From Tetragonia tetragonoides (Eukaryota; Streptophyta; Magnoliopsida; Caryophyllales; Aizoaceae): a stretch of DNA of 64,000 nt. The translations under genes and the position numbers were made by a program. Below the pieces are notes generated by a model. That model worked only from the letters and a program-made list of their open reading frames with translations, ran no database searches and had not been told where the DNA came from. The stretch lies in the NCBI GenBank assembly GCA_038025085.1, contig CM076146.1, forward strand, positions 11,036,001-11,100,000, written 5' to 3'. Below are positions 34,448 to 45,945 of this stretch, piece after piece. The first letter of the stretch is position 1, and every line of letters starts with the position of its first letter.

Positions 34448-35386
34448 AATAGTGCTAAATACCACACTCCATTTTAAACAATATCGCACCCCAACTCTTT
34501 AAAATTATAATAATAACCTTGATTTATTAAAACAACCAAAACATTAAACCTAGGCCCCACCCCCTCACGTCTGCTTCCCTCCTCCCTTCTTCTCCAGTAC
34601 AGCACCCTCCTTGCCAATCAACAATGAATATAATCCCCTGTTCATAGCAAGAAGGTCATATTATATCCCCTGTTTCATGGCAATGAATACTAAATGGAGG
34701 AGAGGTGAGAAAATTACAGGACATGGGAAGAGGATATGTACTGGAAACGTTTCTATGTGATGCAATTCTCTCAGTTTTTAGCAAGCAGCTTCTGATAGCT
34801 TTCATTGAAAAACATTGAGCTATTTATCAAAAATTTAACATCAAGGCACAACGTTCCAATAAAGATTACCTTTGATTCACCATTTCGTTCTTATATATAT
34901 GTATATAGCTAGTGACTTGCGTTATAGATTGACAACCAAATTGAAACTGGGCGCAGATACCGAATATTTCCGCCGGAACTTGGCGTAAATGTCGAAACTT
35001 TGCGCCAGAACTGGGCGCAGATACTTAAGGCTTGCGCCTGAATTGGGCGCATCCTTTCTGCACTTATAATTTCTGCCGACAACGAAATTTTCTCTCTGAT
35101 TTGATTCCTTTGTTCATTCAGTATATGTTCTTGCAGTTGTAGTTACTCAGTTCTTCAAGCTGACATTCGTTCTTCTGAAATCACATGGCATTCTAACTAA
35201 AGTTTTCAGAGATCAGTTTGAGCTTGTGGGGCTATTTCACTAGTGAGTACCTTTGCTTGATTTTGCTAGCATGGGTAAGTGGATCGATGGGAGAAATGGT
35301 GTAAATTAATAAACAAAGGGTATAATTGTCATATATAATTTTTAAGGGTGCGATATTGTATAAGTAGGGGTATGGTATTAATGGGA
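34448..35386. mobile_element. Inverted-repeat element candidate, about 0.94 kb
   Basis: The outer ends are inverted: GCTAAATACCACACTCC and CAATATCGCACCC on the left, versus GGGTGCGATATTGTATAAG and GGTATGGTATTAATGGG on the right. The tip resembles the CTAAATACC tip of the fold-back element at 17609, suggesting a related Mutator-like family. A block at 34945-35060 repeats CTGGGCGCAGATAC with variants. No target duplication was fixed and no protein seen. Confidence 0.45.
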
Positions 35387-35636
35387 ACTGTTATTTTATT
35401 AGGAATATTTTTTATTATTAGCTAACCCAAGCACAACGTCCAAATATCATAATTAACTTTGTCTACTTAGTCCCTATTCTCTTCAACTTCTCCCTGAAAA
35501 GGTAAAATTTTCCTTCATTTTATCGAACTAAAATAAAATTTTTGAACTAAACTTATTTTTAGTGATGTGAAAATTTTCATTACTAAACTAAACTGATTTT
35601 ACTGAACTGAAGAAACTTAACAGAAAAAAGTTAAGT

Positions 35637-35898
35637 TTATAAATAATATCATTTTTTTTGGTGGGGTAAATAATATCATTTATAAATAATGCGTACTAAC
35701 TCTCTAGTCTTTTATTGATTTTTTTTTCGCTTGGCAAAGAAGAACATCATAAGTTCCAAAACAAATCAAAAATATTAAATAATTTATAAATAATATCATT
35801 TTTTTTGGTAGGGTTAATAATATCATTTATAAATAATGCGTACTAACTCTCTAGTCTTTTATTGTTTTTTTTTTTTTGGCTTGGCAAAGAAGAACATC
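35637..35898. repeat. 112-bp direct repeat, period 147 bp
   Basis: TTATAAATAATATCATTTTT through AATGCGTACTAACTCTCTAG and TTGGCAAAGAAGAACATC occurs at 35637-35748 and 35784-35898. The copies differ mainly in T-tract length. A spacer of about 35 bp lies between them. Confidence 0.75.
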
Positions 35899-36055
35899 CT
35901 TTTTTTTTTGGCGTGGTTAAATGACATCTCCTAATGCACGGCCTCGGATATTCCACAAATTAATTCGTGTAGGTGTTTTTCAAGAAGTTTGAACCCATAA
36001 CCTAATGTACAAGTTGCAACCTGTTTACCAGTGAATCAACACCTCTTGAGATTAG
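35899..36055 (-). mobile_element. SINE-like element
   Basis: On the minus strand: CTCAAGAGGTGTTGATTCAC (A-box side), then GTTATGGGTTCAAAC (B-box), ACACCTACACGAATTAATTT, and an A-tract (plus-strand T-tract at 35899-35909). A second copy with the same landmarks is at 53325-53420. Confidence 0.45.
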
Positions 36056-36794
36056 ATCCCCATGTCATGAAAATGTGCACAACCATCATATAAGCCTTCT
36101 CTGTCTTCCAGAATTACTCTGACAACTTCATTATCTGCTATGACAACTTTTATCTTTTATTTTCATGTTTTATTATTTTTTTCTTTTTGAGGGATGTCAA
36201 CTTTTAAGTTTTAATAATCGATCCAGACTAATGTTGTCGTAATCACACACATCATTTGAGCAGCGAATAATTTCTTGGACTATATTCAAAGTGTTAAACT
36301 CCAATTAAGGCAACTTAAAAGTTAAAAGTCGCAAAGCATCGTCTGATTAACATCAAGAGATTTGCTAACTCTCTAGTCAATTATTAACCATTCAATAATG
36401 TATTGAGTTCAAAAACAAAAAAAAAAAAAAATCAATAATGTACGTCCCTTAATAGTAAATAATTTTTAAAAATAAAATAAAAACCACTTACAAGCTCTCT
36501 TCATAAATAAATAAAATAAAAAGCACTTACAAACATAAGAAAAACTTTTTTCCACATGCATGTATCAGATACATGCATGTAAAATTGTCCTTGGATGATC
36601 ACTTGGAAACTTTAAAGATTTGCTCCCTCGCAAAGAAACAATTATCAACATATTTTCAGAGATAGGAAATCGCACTGCTCGTTACACTAACCCAACTTTA
36701 TTATTTCCAAATTGTGCTAGTGTTAACAGCTCGTGCTAGATTTAGATAATTTGACGGTTAATAATGAAGAAAGGGAAAAATCGATAATTTTTCG
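36056..36794. other. Intergenic AT-rich DNA
   Basis: No gene is seen. It contains one near-perfect palindrome, ACATGCATGTAT-CAG-ATACATGCATGT, at 36554-36580. Confidence 0.5.
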
Positions 36795-37371
36795 TTGAAC
36801 TTACACGCTCAGTTCAATTCAGTTCAGTTCATGTGACGATTCAGTGATTTCAAATTCAGTTAAACGATGTTCAAATCAGTTCAGTTTAATGGTGCTGAGT
36901 TCAGAAACATACTTTTTGTCTCACATATCAAGTTGTGTTATGTTCAATTCAGTTCAGTTGTGTCCAGTTCAGTACAGTTGTGTCCAGTTAGGGTCTGTTT
37001 GATTCACCTTAATCTTATTTAAATTCAGTTCAGTTCAGTCCAGTTCAATTCAGTTCGGTTCAGTTTATGCATAACTTTAGCACTCATATAACTTTTTATT
37101 CCGAAATAATTTCATGATGATAATTATGTCATCGGAAAGATCTCAAAACATACTTTCAAATGAGTCCAATATTGACTATGTTTGGACAAATTTTAAATGG
37201 TTAACGGTCAAGTTTAAAAAATCAATTCAGTTCAGTTCAGTTCAGTTCAGAACTTCAGATCAGTTCAGATACGTTTTATCCAGGTGAATCAAACGGAGCC
37301 TTAGTGATGTTGAATTCTGTTCAGTTCAGTTCAGTTCAATTCTAATAAGTTCAGTTCTAACAAACGCACCC
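36795..37371. mobile_element. CAGTT-rich MITE hosting a second MITE
   Basis: Outer sequences (GATTTCAAATTCAGTTAAA, GTTCAGAAACATACTTTTTG, ending TTCTAACAAACGCACCC) are the reverse complement of the element at 32410-32633. It is interrupted at 36991-37300 by another MITE with a TTA duplication. CAGTT pentamers make up much of it. Confidence 0.6.
36991..37300. mobile_element. PIF-like MITE, CAGTT-rich family, best copy
   Basis: Left end GGGTCTGTTTGATTCACC and right end GGTGAATCAAACGGAGCC form 18-bp inverted repeats with few mismatches. TTA flanks both sides (36988-36990 and 37301-37303). This TIR and target site define the family, and copies at 7492, 13305 and 15244 are more decayed. CAGTT pentamer runs lie just inside both ends. 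Confidence 0.75.
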
Positions 37372-37542
37372 ATACTTAATAATTAAGCTTTAAATATTGA
37401 TTTGACACAATTTAATTAAATAAAGAACCACAATTCAATGCTTCTTAAAGCACTCAATGGAATGTTTCATATCAAATGTTATATACGTTCAATGAATGTT
37501 CAAAAAATATCATTAGTTAAGGTCGGTAATAAAAATATTTTA

Positions 37543-37821
37543 TACTCCATCCGTCCTACAATATAGGTCTTTCTAGAAAATTGGTTTTTTCCCATATTAT
37601 AAGTCGTTTAAGAGTTCCAACAAATCATTTATTAATGTTTGCCTATTCTACCCTTCTTTCACATTATCTCATTATTAATTACTCACTTTTTGGCTAAATA
37701 CAAAGTCAAGGGGTAAATTACTCAAGTTGAATTATTTTTGATAGAATTGAGACTATTTAATAACTTTCTTAATTTGTGTCCAAAAACCTTAAACGACTTA
37801 TATTGTGGGACGGAAGGAGTA
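37543..37821. mobile_element. Stowaway MITE
   Basis: TACTCCATCCGTCCTACAAT at the left and its inverse, ATTGTGGGACGGAAGGAGTA, at the right, with TA ends. About 280 bp, AT-rich interior, no coding sequence. Confidence 0.8.
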
Positions 37822-38140
37822 TTAATTAACTTCATTGAATGCTATTGAGAATTAGGTGGAAAGTAAGAGAACAAACAAGTAAAGACACCATCTTTATAAC
37901 GTGGAAACTTAGAATGGAAAAACCACGATCAAACTAGTATTTTCTCCGTTCCATGTTTATCTTGGTAGTTTAACTTGTAACGGAGTTTAAGACAAGAAAA
38001 CTTTGGCCTAAAAATGACTCAAAGACCCTTATTTAAGTATGAGAGAGAATATGGTGGCCCATTTTAATAAAAAGAGGGATAAAGAGAGGGTATATGAGTA
38101 ATTACTTGATTCTTTTTTTTTTGAGTAAAGGACGGATGCA

Positions 38141-41100
38141 TTAAACATTAATAAGAGTAGCGTTACAAAAGTCGGATGCAACTACATCCATAACCGCCTC
38201 CAGGCTACCCCCAATCCAAACTCGACCCGCAAAGAAAATCGGGTTCAAGTGGGCAAACTCATGTGCTACCCTATTTCCTTCACGCCTAACATGATGCCAC
38301 TGAATATTAATAAAAAAAGAAGCTAAATGATAAATATCATTTAAGACTACACCTGTACTAGAAATGGGTTGAGCATTGGTATTTAGTTGCTGCATAAGAG
38401 AAAAGCAGTCACTTTCCAACACAAGTTTTGTACTCTCAGCTTGCAAAGCCATCAGAAGCCCATAGTGGATAGCTAGAGCTTCAGCTAGCTCTACATCCCA
38501 GTCTACAGCAACCTGTTTCACAGATGAACGCAGCACCTCACCTTTATCATCACGGATAACCGCACCTAGGCCCATGCCTCCTCCATGCAAGAAGCCCGCA
38601 TCGACGTTCACCTTGACCCAACCCGACTGTGGTAGCTCCCATTTGCAGTGCTCCTCAGTGGGTATTGCCTTCGTCAACATGCTCCCTTGTGCTTCTCGGT
38701 AGTTATTCAGCAAGCTAACAGCTTCGTCCCAGACCTGCATAGGTTCACGTGTGTCTGCTCTATGAATTGCCTCATTCTTCATATTCCAAGCTGCCAAACT
38801 GCAAACGATAATTTTTTCGAACTCATCATTCTCTAATGATATTCTCCAGCGTTCTAACCACTCCAATACATTCGTAAACTTTTCATCTTCCAGTACAAAT
38901 GACAGACCAGCAGTATCCCAAAGCTTCTCCATCACAGGACAGTAACACAAAGCATGGAGTTCTGACTCAACACACCTCCCACATCTCATGCACATGTCAT
39001 CAGCTCCTTCGATCCTCCTCCTGGCATTAGCTCGGGTTGGGAGCGCTCCAGCACACGCTCACCAGGCAAAGCTACGGATCTTGGGAGGTATTGTAGCTTG
39101 CCAAATCGATCTCCAGGGCTCCTTTGATGACAAGGAACTAGACGCAGTATCTTCGCCATTTCGACTCCATCAAGTAAAATGATACCCCGACTTTACTGAG
39201 TAATGCCCATCCTTTGTATAATGCCACCTCAACCTATCACTCGGCCAATTAAAGCATAAATGTATACCCATGATTTCGTTAGCTTCGAAAGAGAGAAACA
39301 ACGATCGGATCTTAGCTGCGTCCCACCTTGCCTCCTCCTCAACAATGAGCTCACTAACCTTCATATTCTGGTACTCAATAGCCACAGGGGAAATGACTTT
39401 AAAAGAAGGGGGGCGAGACATCCAAGGACAGCTCCACACCCCAATACTCTTCCCATCACCTACCACCCATCTGCAACCTTTCTCAAGAATCCATCGTGCA
39501 CTCAAGATGTTGCGCCATACATAGCTCGGCCTATGACCAATAGAAGCTTCCATAAAATCAGCCTTAGGAAAATATCTCGCCTTTAACACTCGTGCCATAA
39601 GTGACAGGGGGTTATTGAGTTTCTGCCATCCTTGTTTTGCAAGCATAGCCTCATTAAAAAATTTCACTTGACGAAATCCCAACCCACCCTCATATTTAGG
39701 AACACTTACTTTTTTCCATGACACCCAGTGTATTTTCCGCTCACCATCTTTGCTACCCCACCAAAATCTCGCCATTAAACTCTGAATTTGTTTGCAAATC
39801 CCCTTGGATAGTCTAAACAAGCTTATCAAATAGGTAGGAATAGCTTGGGCCGCAACCTTTATAAGAATTTCCCTACCTACAAAAGACAAAACTTGATGTT
39901 TCCATCCATGAAACTTTTTCCAAACTCGTTCTCTAAGAGGTGCAGAAATTTGAGCCCTCGATCTCCCCACATGCATTGGCATACCTAGATATTTAGATAA
40001 TCCCTCAACTTCCTTAACACCCAAATTCACCACTATGCAACCACGACGTTCTTCCTGCACATTGGAGCTAAAAATTACCTCAGACTTGTCGAAATTTACT
40101 TTCTGACCTGAGGAATTCTCATACACTTGCAAAACCCTTCTTATAGCTCTAACATCTCTGTCATCTGCTCTACAAAAAATAATACTATTATCTGCAAATA
40201 GTAGATGTGAAACTTCAGGTGCTCCACGACAAATCCGTATCCCTTGCATCTCCTTTCTGCCCACTTCGAGTTCCAGCAAAGTCGTAAAAGCCTCTGGACA
40301 CATGATAAACAGATAAAGGGACAAGGGATCACCTTGCCTTAGTCCTCGTTGTGGAATAAAAAAATCCGTAAGAGCACCATTAACAAGCACAAACAAAGAG
40401 GTAGTGGAAACACACATCATGATCATCCTAACCCATGTACTACAAAAACCCGTTTTCTCCATACGCTTTTCAAGAAATGACCATTCAACCCTATCGTAAG
40501 ATTTACTCATGTCAAGTTTCACCGCCATAACTCCCTTCTGACCAGAGCACACACTACTCATATAGTGAAAAGTTTCAAAAGCAACAAGGGTATTTTCTGT
40601 TATCAACCTCCCTGGTGCAAAAGCACTTTGGGAAGGGGATATAATCGACAGGAGGACTTCTTTCAACCTATTAGCTAGAACCTTTGAAACTAACTTGTAT
40701 ATGACATTACACAAACTAATAGGACGAAATTCAGTCATTTGAGTGGGTTTATTGACTTTAGGAATTAGAGCTACATTAGTCACATTCACAGGTGAACACT
40801 CACAGACACCATTAAGAATAGAAATCACATAATCAGAAACATCGGTCCCAATAATATGCCAATATTTTTGAAAGAAATTGGCATTCATACCATCGGGATC
40901 ATGTGCCTTACTAGGATGCATTTGTTTAAGGGAAAAAAAAACTTCACCGGGATCAAAAGGTCTTGTAAGCTCTTTATTCATGTCCTCCGTGATCTTTGGT
41001 TGAATACCTGCGAGTGCTGCATCAAAAGAATGAGGGTTAGAGGTAGTAAACAAGGTCCTAAAGTAATCTATGGCCACCCTAGAGATCTCATCCTCATCCT

Positions 41101-42258
41101 CCCCCTCCACCATAACCTCATCCTCCTTGCGAATACAACTGATACAATTCTTCTTGCGCCTTGCACTCGCTCTCATATGAAAATTTTTTGTATTTTTGTC
41201 CCCGTCCTTTAAAAACAAGTGTCGTGACCTTTGACGCCATATAATTTCCTCTTTCCATAATAAGTCATCTAAATGCTGGCAGAGGCTGCGCCTTTCCTTT
41301 ACTACATCCGCTGTAGGTGTAAGGTTATCACATAATAGCATTTTGACTCGAATATCATCGATGGCCTTGCTAATATTACCAAATTCCTCACGACTCCATT
41401 TCACAAGGGCGGCTAAACAACGCTTAATGCGGCTCAAAACATCAGCTCCAGTACCCAAATCCCCTTCTTTTAACCACTCATCACTTACCACCTTCTCACA
41501 ATTCTCAGAGGTGGTCCAAAAATCCTCAAACCAAAAAACCTTCTTGCGTTTCCTCTTGCTAGCAGTTCGCATATCAACAAGTTTGATGGGGACATGATCA
41601 GCTTTATCTCTTTCAAGATGTTTAACTGTTAACATAGGAAAATCAGTAATCCAATCAAAGTTCGCCACCACGCGATCCAGCCGTTCACGTACACTGCCAT
41701 GATCCGGTCTCGAATTGGTCCATGTCCAGTCTTGACCTTCATATCCTATGTCCTTGAGTCCACAAAAGACCAATGCACTATGAAACTCCTCCATAACAGC
41801 TTGTTCACGTGGAGGTCCTCCCTCCCTTTCTTCTTGAAACAATATTTGGTTAAAATCTCCAATCACCGCCCATGGCAAATCAGAAGCATGCTTGATCGAT
41901 CTCAACAACTCCCACGACAGATGCTTTTGAGTTGTTTCTGCCCACCCATAGAAGCCAGTGAGACTCCATTCCGTTAAACCAAATAGACTCGTAACCAATA
42001 CATCCATATGATGCATCAACATAGCTAGAAGTGACACCTTCACCTCTTCTACCCACAACAAAGCAAGTCCCCCCGATCGCCCCCGCTAAATCCACAAATA
42101 AACCTTCGTAGGAACCAAGACTGTCTTTTACACTACTCATCTCTTGGCCGCTCAACTTCGTCTCCATTAAAAAAATCAAAGCAGGCCTCTCCTTCCTTAG
42201 CAACTTTTTCAATCGCCCAACTGCTCGTTGATTGCTAAGCCCCCGACAGTTGTAGCTC
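38141..42258 (-). pseudogene. LINE ORF2 (endonuclease, RT, RNase H), frameshifted
   Basis: Begins MNCLSYNCRGLSNQRAVGRL at 42258, an APE-type endonuclease start. A frameshift near 42010 moves to the main frame, which carries GDFNQIL of the endonuclease. The reverse transcriptase follows: NVALIPKVNKPTQMTEFRPI, AVKLDMSKSYDRVEW, RGLRQGDPLS and the catalytic box LFADNSIIF. Next is zf-RVT (RKIHWVSWKKVSVPKYEGGL). A second shift near 39175 precedes the tail: CMRCGRCVESELHALCYCP and an RNase H domain with VNVDAGF, ELAEALA, LESDCFS and NRVAHEFAH. The RT box normally reads FADD. The second Asp is Asn here (codon 40187-40189), which should abolish catalysis. Confidence 0.88.
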
Positions 42259-42572
42259 AAACAATTCATTGTTATCTCCAACCTCCGTGGCTGGTCCCTT
42301 CGAGCTCTCACGAGCTCTGATATTATAAGTGAGAGAGTTATCTTCTTCGTGCTCTGGTACCTCATCACCCTCCAGAAAGTTTGACCCCCCCATGCAGTCA
42401 TTGCCTATGCTCCTCATTTCTGGTCCTTTTAACCTTTCGCTCAAACCCCGCAATTTTATTGGCCACTCCCTCTTCTCCATTTACGTACCTCACCATTCCA
42501 GAGCTAGCTCCTTCAACCCCTTCTCCCCCTCCCTAAACTCCCTCTCCCCCTCTGTGTTTGTCCCTCCCTTAC

Positions 42573-43533
42573 TTACATTTTGTAACCATCCCTCATTAAA
42601 GCCCCGCTCTTCCTCACCTCCAGCCTCCCTCCCCTCCCCTTTGTTTGTGGCTCTCTTACTCTCACTATTATGTTCCCCACACCTGATCCATGAGAGTTCC
42701 CCATATCATCAAACCTTAGCTTTTGACGAGCCCTACTTGCTGAGATATTCGCTTCCAAATCTGCCACCACTCTCGACTCGGCCTCAGTGTTACGCTCGTC
42801 CCTGTGTTTGCCTCTCCGTGGAGATGCTTTCATCCATGTACCATAAAGGAGCTCAGATTCTGGCACATCTTCATCGTACACGAGACATTGCCTATATACA
42901 TGTCCTAGTTTTCCATATGCGAAGCAAAAATTGGGAAGCTTTTCATACCGAAATTCTACCCATTTACTAGTAGTTCCCACCATTAATCTCATACCCCTTC
43001 TCAGCGCCTTAAACAAAGGTAAATCTGCCCTAAATCGCATAAACTTATCCCATCCAGTTGGATCCGAGTTGTCAAAATCAATATACTTTCCCATTTTCAG
43101 AGCCATAGATATACTTGTTACGTTTTTCAAAGGGCATGTCATATACCTTAATCCAGAATCTAATTGTATAAAAAATTATATCAGATGGTTGCTCTCCTCC
43201 TGCAATCTCCTTCAGTAGGATTGGATGCCCGTCAAAATTCCATGGATCCTCCTCCATCACAAAACGCTTGTCACCCATGGAAGCAAACTGAAAGATGAAC
43301 AAATTATTCTCAATCTCCCTGATCACCAACCCCTTAGTCGTTCGCCAAACTATCTTCATAGTGCGTTTCAGGGCCTCGACACTGAAAGCATTCTCAGTAT
43401 GCAGCTTCCCTACTAAACATATAGCCATCTTTTCCTTCGTGAGATCATCAGGATTATCCTCGCAGATTAACACATCTTCCTCCTCTTCAGTCAGACTCAG
43501 ACCCTTCAATCTTTTCTCTAACTCTCCAGCCAT
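42573..43533 (-). pseudogene. LINE ORF1 (DUF4283 and zinc knuckle), frameshifted
   Basis: Starts at Met 43533 (MAGELEKRLKGLSLTEEEED). The first frame runs to about 43110 through WRTTKGLVIREI and FVMEEDPWNFDGHPILLKEI, typical of plant LINE ORF1. A frameshift near 43120 (at the MPFEKRN region) moves the reading to another frame, which continues with GKYIDFDNSD, GTTSKWVEFRYEKLPNFCF and then the knuckle CFAYGKLGHVYRQC. The usual second Cys of the CCHC knuckle is Tyr here, so zinc binding is probably lost. Confidence 0.8.
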
Positions 43534-44344
43534 GGATTACTCTAAAAAACCTAAGTAAAACTACCTAACCCTAGAGCAGAACTTCACAGACCCACAACCA
43601 AGAAAACAGAACCCACCAATAGAGAAATACTTAAGCCAAAAGAAAAGATGACCACAGGGAAACATTCCTGTGGAGAATAGAGAGAGAATCCTAGTAGAAA
43701 ACTATAAGCCCGCCGCCATAACAGCCTTGGGAGAAAAGAGCTCTACGACACAAAACCCTAAGTACCGAGAGGAGAGTTCGTGTTTTAACTGTATTACTTG
43801 ATTCTTACCTAAAAGAGAAGTACCAATGTAAATAGAGGACTGACCAAAATAGAAACTACTAATGTAAACATGGGACGGAGTGAGTATTTATTATTCTTCA
43901 CAATAACAATAATACTCACAAACTATACTCAATCATACTCCAACCTTGGCCTATGACTCGATATTTTATGGGTCAGGCCCCAACCTTCCGAATCCTAGGT
44001 CAACTAGAATAGGAAATTACAACTCATTTAGGATACTACTAGATATCCTTCTACTACTAGAAAAATACTTTCCTAATTACATTTAATAATATCTCCTAAT
44101 TAAATTATATTAAATAATCTATATAATATTATGAAATAAGAAACTATATAATTAAATATCCTAAAAGATAGCTAATATCCTCAAACTTATCTCGCAACTA
44201 CGGGTACCATCTATGTGTTGGGCATTTACCCTAACAAATCCTCCCCTCATGCCCCAAGACGCCTTCATCCTCGATCAATGATCAGGGTTGCAAAAGCCAC
44301 CCTTGACACTTAACGATACCTCCCCTCGTCTCCTACAACTTTTT

Positions 44345-45489
44345 TCTTGAACTTGTAGAGATTCTTCTCATTATTTCTAATTAACCTTGAGAATCACCGA
44401 ACCATTCTCTGTGACCTCCAAAGTACCATTCTTAACACGAATGGTATAGCCCAAGCGATCTAATCTTTCAATAATTGAGATTAGATTCTTATCCAACTTC
44501 GACACGTGCATCACTTCCTCTAGCGTTTGGACTCTCCCATCATTGAGCTTCAATTACACGATGTCAACTCCATAAACCTTTACCTCTTCACCGTTACGCA
44601 AAGTTACCATCTTTCCATCACAAGTCTCATAGGATGAGAAACTCTTTCTCTTACCACATATGTGATGGGAACTTCCCGAGTCAAGAATCTAGTTATCCTT
44701 AAACTCATTATTCTCTTCAACCAAGAGAATATCACTATCGTCATCCACAACAGCTGAAGCCAACCCCTTACTCGTATCTTTCTTCAACTCCTTCAATTAT
44801 TCTTTTTCTTTTGCGCACATGGTTTGAACATGACCCAACTTATTACCGCAATTGAAGCATTTAATGTTAGGGTTCTGCTTCTTATTATTGCCCCTTCTTT
44901 TGTCGCGTCCATCTGTAACCATCGCCTTGTCTCATGAGGAGTTGACTCCTCCTCCTTGCACCATCAATTTCTCGTACTCAAGTAGAACTAGTACAGTCTC
45001 ATTCAAGGTTAATGTTGACTTCTCCTCAAGCAAACTAGTGATTACCGTGTTAAACTTGTTTATAAGAAATACGAGCAACATCATAGTTTTGTCTTCCTCC
45101 TTGAAGGTTTTCTCCAAACTCCCCAATTGAACTTGTTTAGATGCCCCCTTAAGTCACCGTTTCCTCCATCTTGAGTGAGACCAAATCCTTCTTCTAAGAA
45201 GAACTTGTTCGCCAATTCTAGCTTGGCCCACAATTCTTTTGGACTAGTATCTTCAAGAATGTTGTACTTAATCTCGGGTGCAAGGGCTAGGCAGATCATG
45301 TTCACAGCGTGCAACTTCATGTTCGTCCACTTCGTGTCCTTGACATTTGTGGTTTTTCTTCTTGGAGGGTTTAAGATAACCCTTGTTGAATGAGATCAAA
45401 ATATCCTTCACCATACTTTGCCACAATAAGAAATTGTTCTTCCCATTAAACAACTCCATCTCGAATTTTTCATCGAATACCTTATTCAT
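44345..45489 (-). pseudogene. Copia gag-protease remnant
   Basis: Broken by frameshifts and stops. Pieces in order: FNGKNNFLLWQSMVKDIL (start of gag), ICLALAPEIKYNILEDTS, then EKSTLTLNETVLVLLEYEKL. A zinc-knuckle region follows (NPNIKCFNCGNKLGHVQTMC, with one extra residue). The protease active site is LDSGSSHHICG, near 44680. The reading ends in NLISIIERLDRLGYTIRV-type sequence. Integrase and RT are absent. The layout mirrors the young element at 50173-52990, but the proteins are diverged. Confidence 0.75.
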
Positions 45490-45521
45490 CGTACTCGGTA
45501 CCTCAAGCTATGATACCAATT

Positions 45522-45945
45522 TGTTAGGAATTAGGTGCGAAAATATGAGAACAAACAAGCAAAGACATAATCTTTTTAGCGTGGAAACCCAAAAGAGAAA
45601 AAATACGATCAAACTAGTATTATTATTCTTCACAATAACAATAATACTCTCAAACTATATTCAAGCCTATGATCACAAGAATACTCAACCAACCTTGGCC
45701 TATGACTTGATATTTATAGGCCCCAACCTTTCGAATCCTAGGTCAACTAGAATTAGTAAATTAGAACTCATACAGAATACTACTACTAGGAAAATAATTT
45801 CCTATACATTTAATAATATTTCCTAATTTATATTAAATAATCTAAGTGATATTTTGAAATAAGAAAACTATAATTAAATATCCTAAAAGATAGCTAATAT
45901 CCCAAATTTATCCCGCAACTATGGGATCCATCTACATGTTGGGGG
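45522..45945 (-). repeat. 5' LTR of the old Copia element, end-truncated
   Basis: Starts TGTTAGGAATTAGG on the plus strand and runs to CATCTACATGTTGGG, where similarity to the other LTR stops short of the expected terminus. It contains LTR landmarks CGATCAAACTAGTATTATTA and CCTAGGTCAACTAGAAT. Confidence 0.75.

Larger units (their letters stand above)
38115..43792 (-). mobile_element. Near full-length L1-type LINE with RNase H
   Basis: About 5.68 kb on the minus strand, flanked by the 14-bp direct repeat ATTACTTGATTCTT (38101-38114 and 43793-43806). A short A-tract lies at the 3' end (plus-strand T run at 38115-38122). It has a 259-bp 5' leader, ORF1 with a DUF4283-like region and CCHC knuckle, and ORF2 with endonuclease, reverse transcriptase, zf-RVT and RNase H. 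It is inactive now: frameshifts in both ORFs and lost key residues. It is old enough to have decayed but young enough to keep its target duplication. Confidence 0.9.
37938..43886. mobile_element. Stowaway MITE inside the LTR, split by a LINE
   Basis: Left part 37938-38114 begins TATTTTCTCCGTTCCATG, and right part 43793-43886 ends ATGGGACGGAGTGAGTA, with TA at both outer borders. The interior (AAATGACTCAAAGACCCTTA, GTATGAGAGAGAATATGGTG) matches the intact Stowaway at 20853-21133. Removing the LINE restores a normal length of about 270 bp. Confidence 0.8.
37846..44236 (-). repeat. 3' LTR of the old Copia element, interrupted
   Basis: LTR sequence is at 37846-37937 and resumes at 43887-44236 (TTATTATTCTTCACAATAAC through ACCCTAACA). 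Together they match the other LTR at 45522-45945. The gap is the Stowaway that carries the LINE. Confidence 0.75.
37846..45945 (-). mobile_element. Degraded Copia LTR element, gag-protease only, with nested insertions
   Basis: Two LTRs of about 440 bp flank 1.28 kb. The left LTR (37846-44236) is split by a Stowaway and LINE. The right LTR (45522-45945) has lost about 14 bp of its outer end. Read on the minus strand, the right LTR is the 5' LTR and is followed by a primer site ATTGGTATCATAGC (near initiator-Met tRNA type). The 3' LTR is preceded by the purine tract GGGGCATGAGGGGAGGATT. Only gag and protease remains lie between, with no integrase or reverse transcriptase. The LTRs are clearly diverged, so the insertion is old. 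Confidence 0.8.

Noticed and set aside
42329..42970. 213-codon plus-strand frame
   Set aside because: Shadow of the LINE ORF1/ORF2 region on the opposite strand. It is Pro/Ser-rich because the coding strand is Gly/Glu/Arg-rich there.
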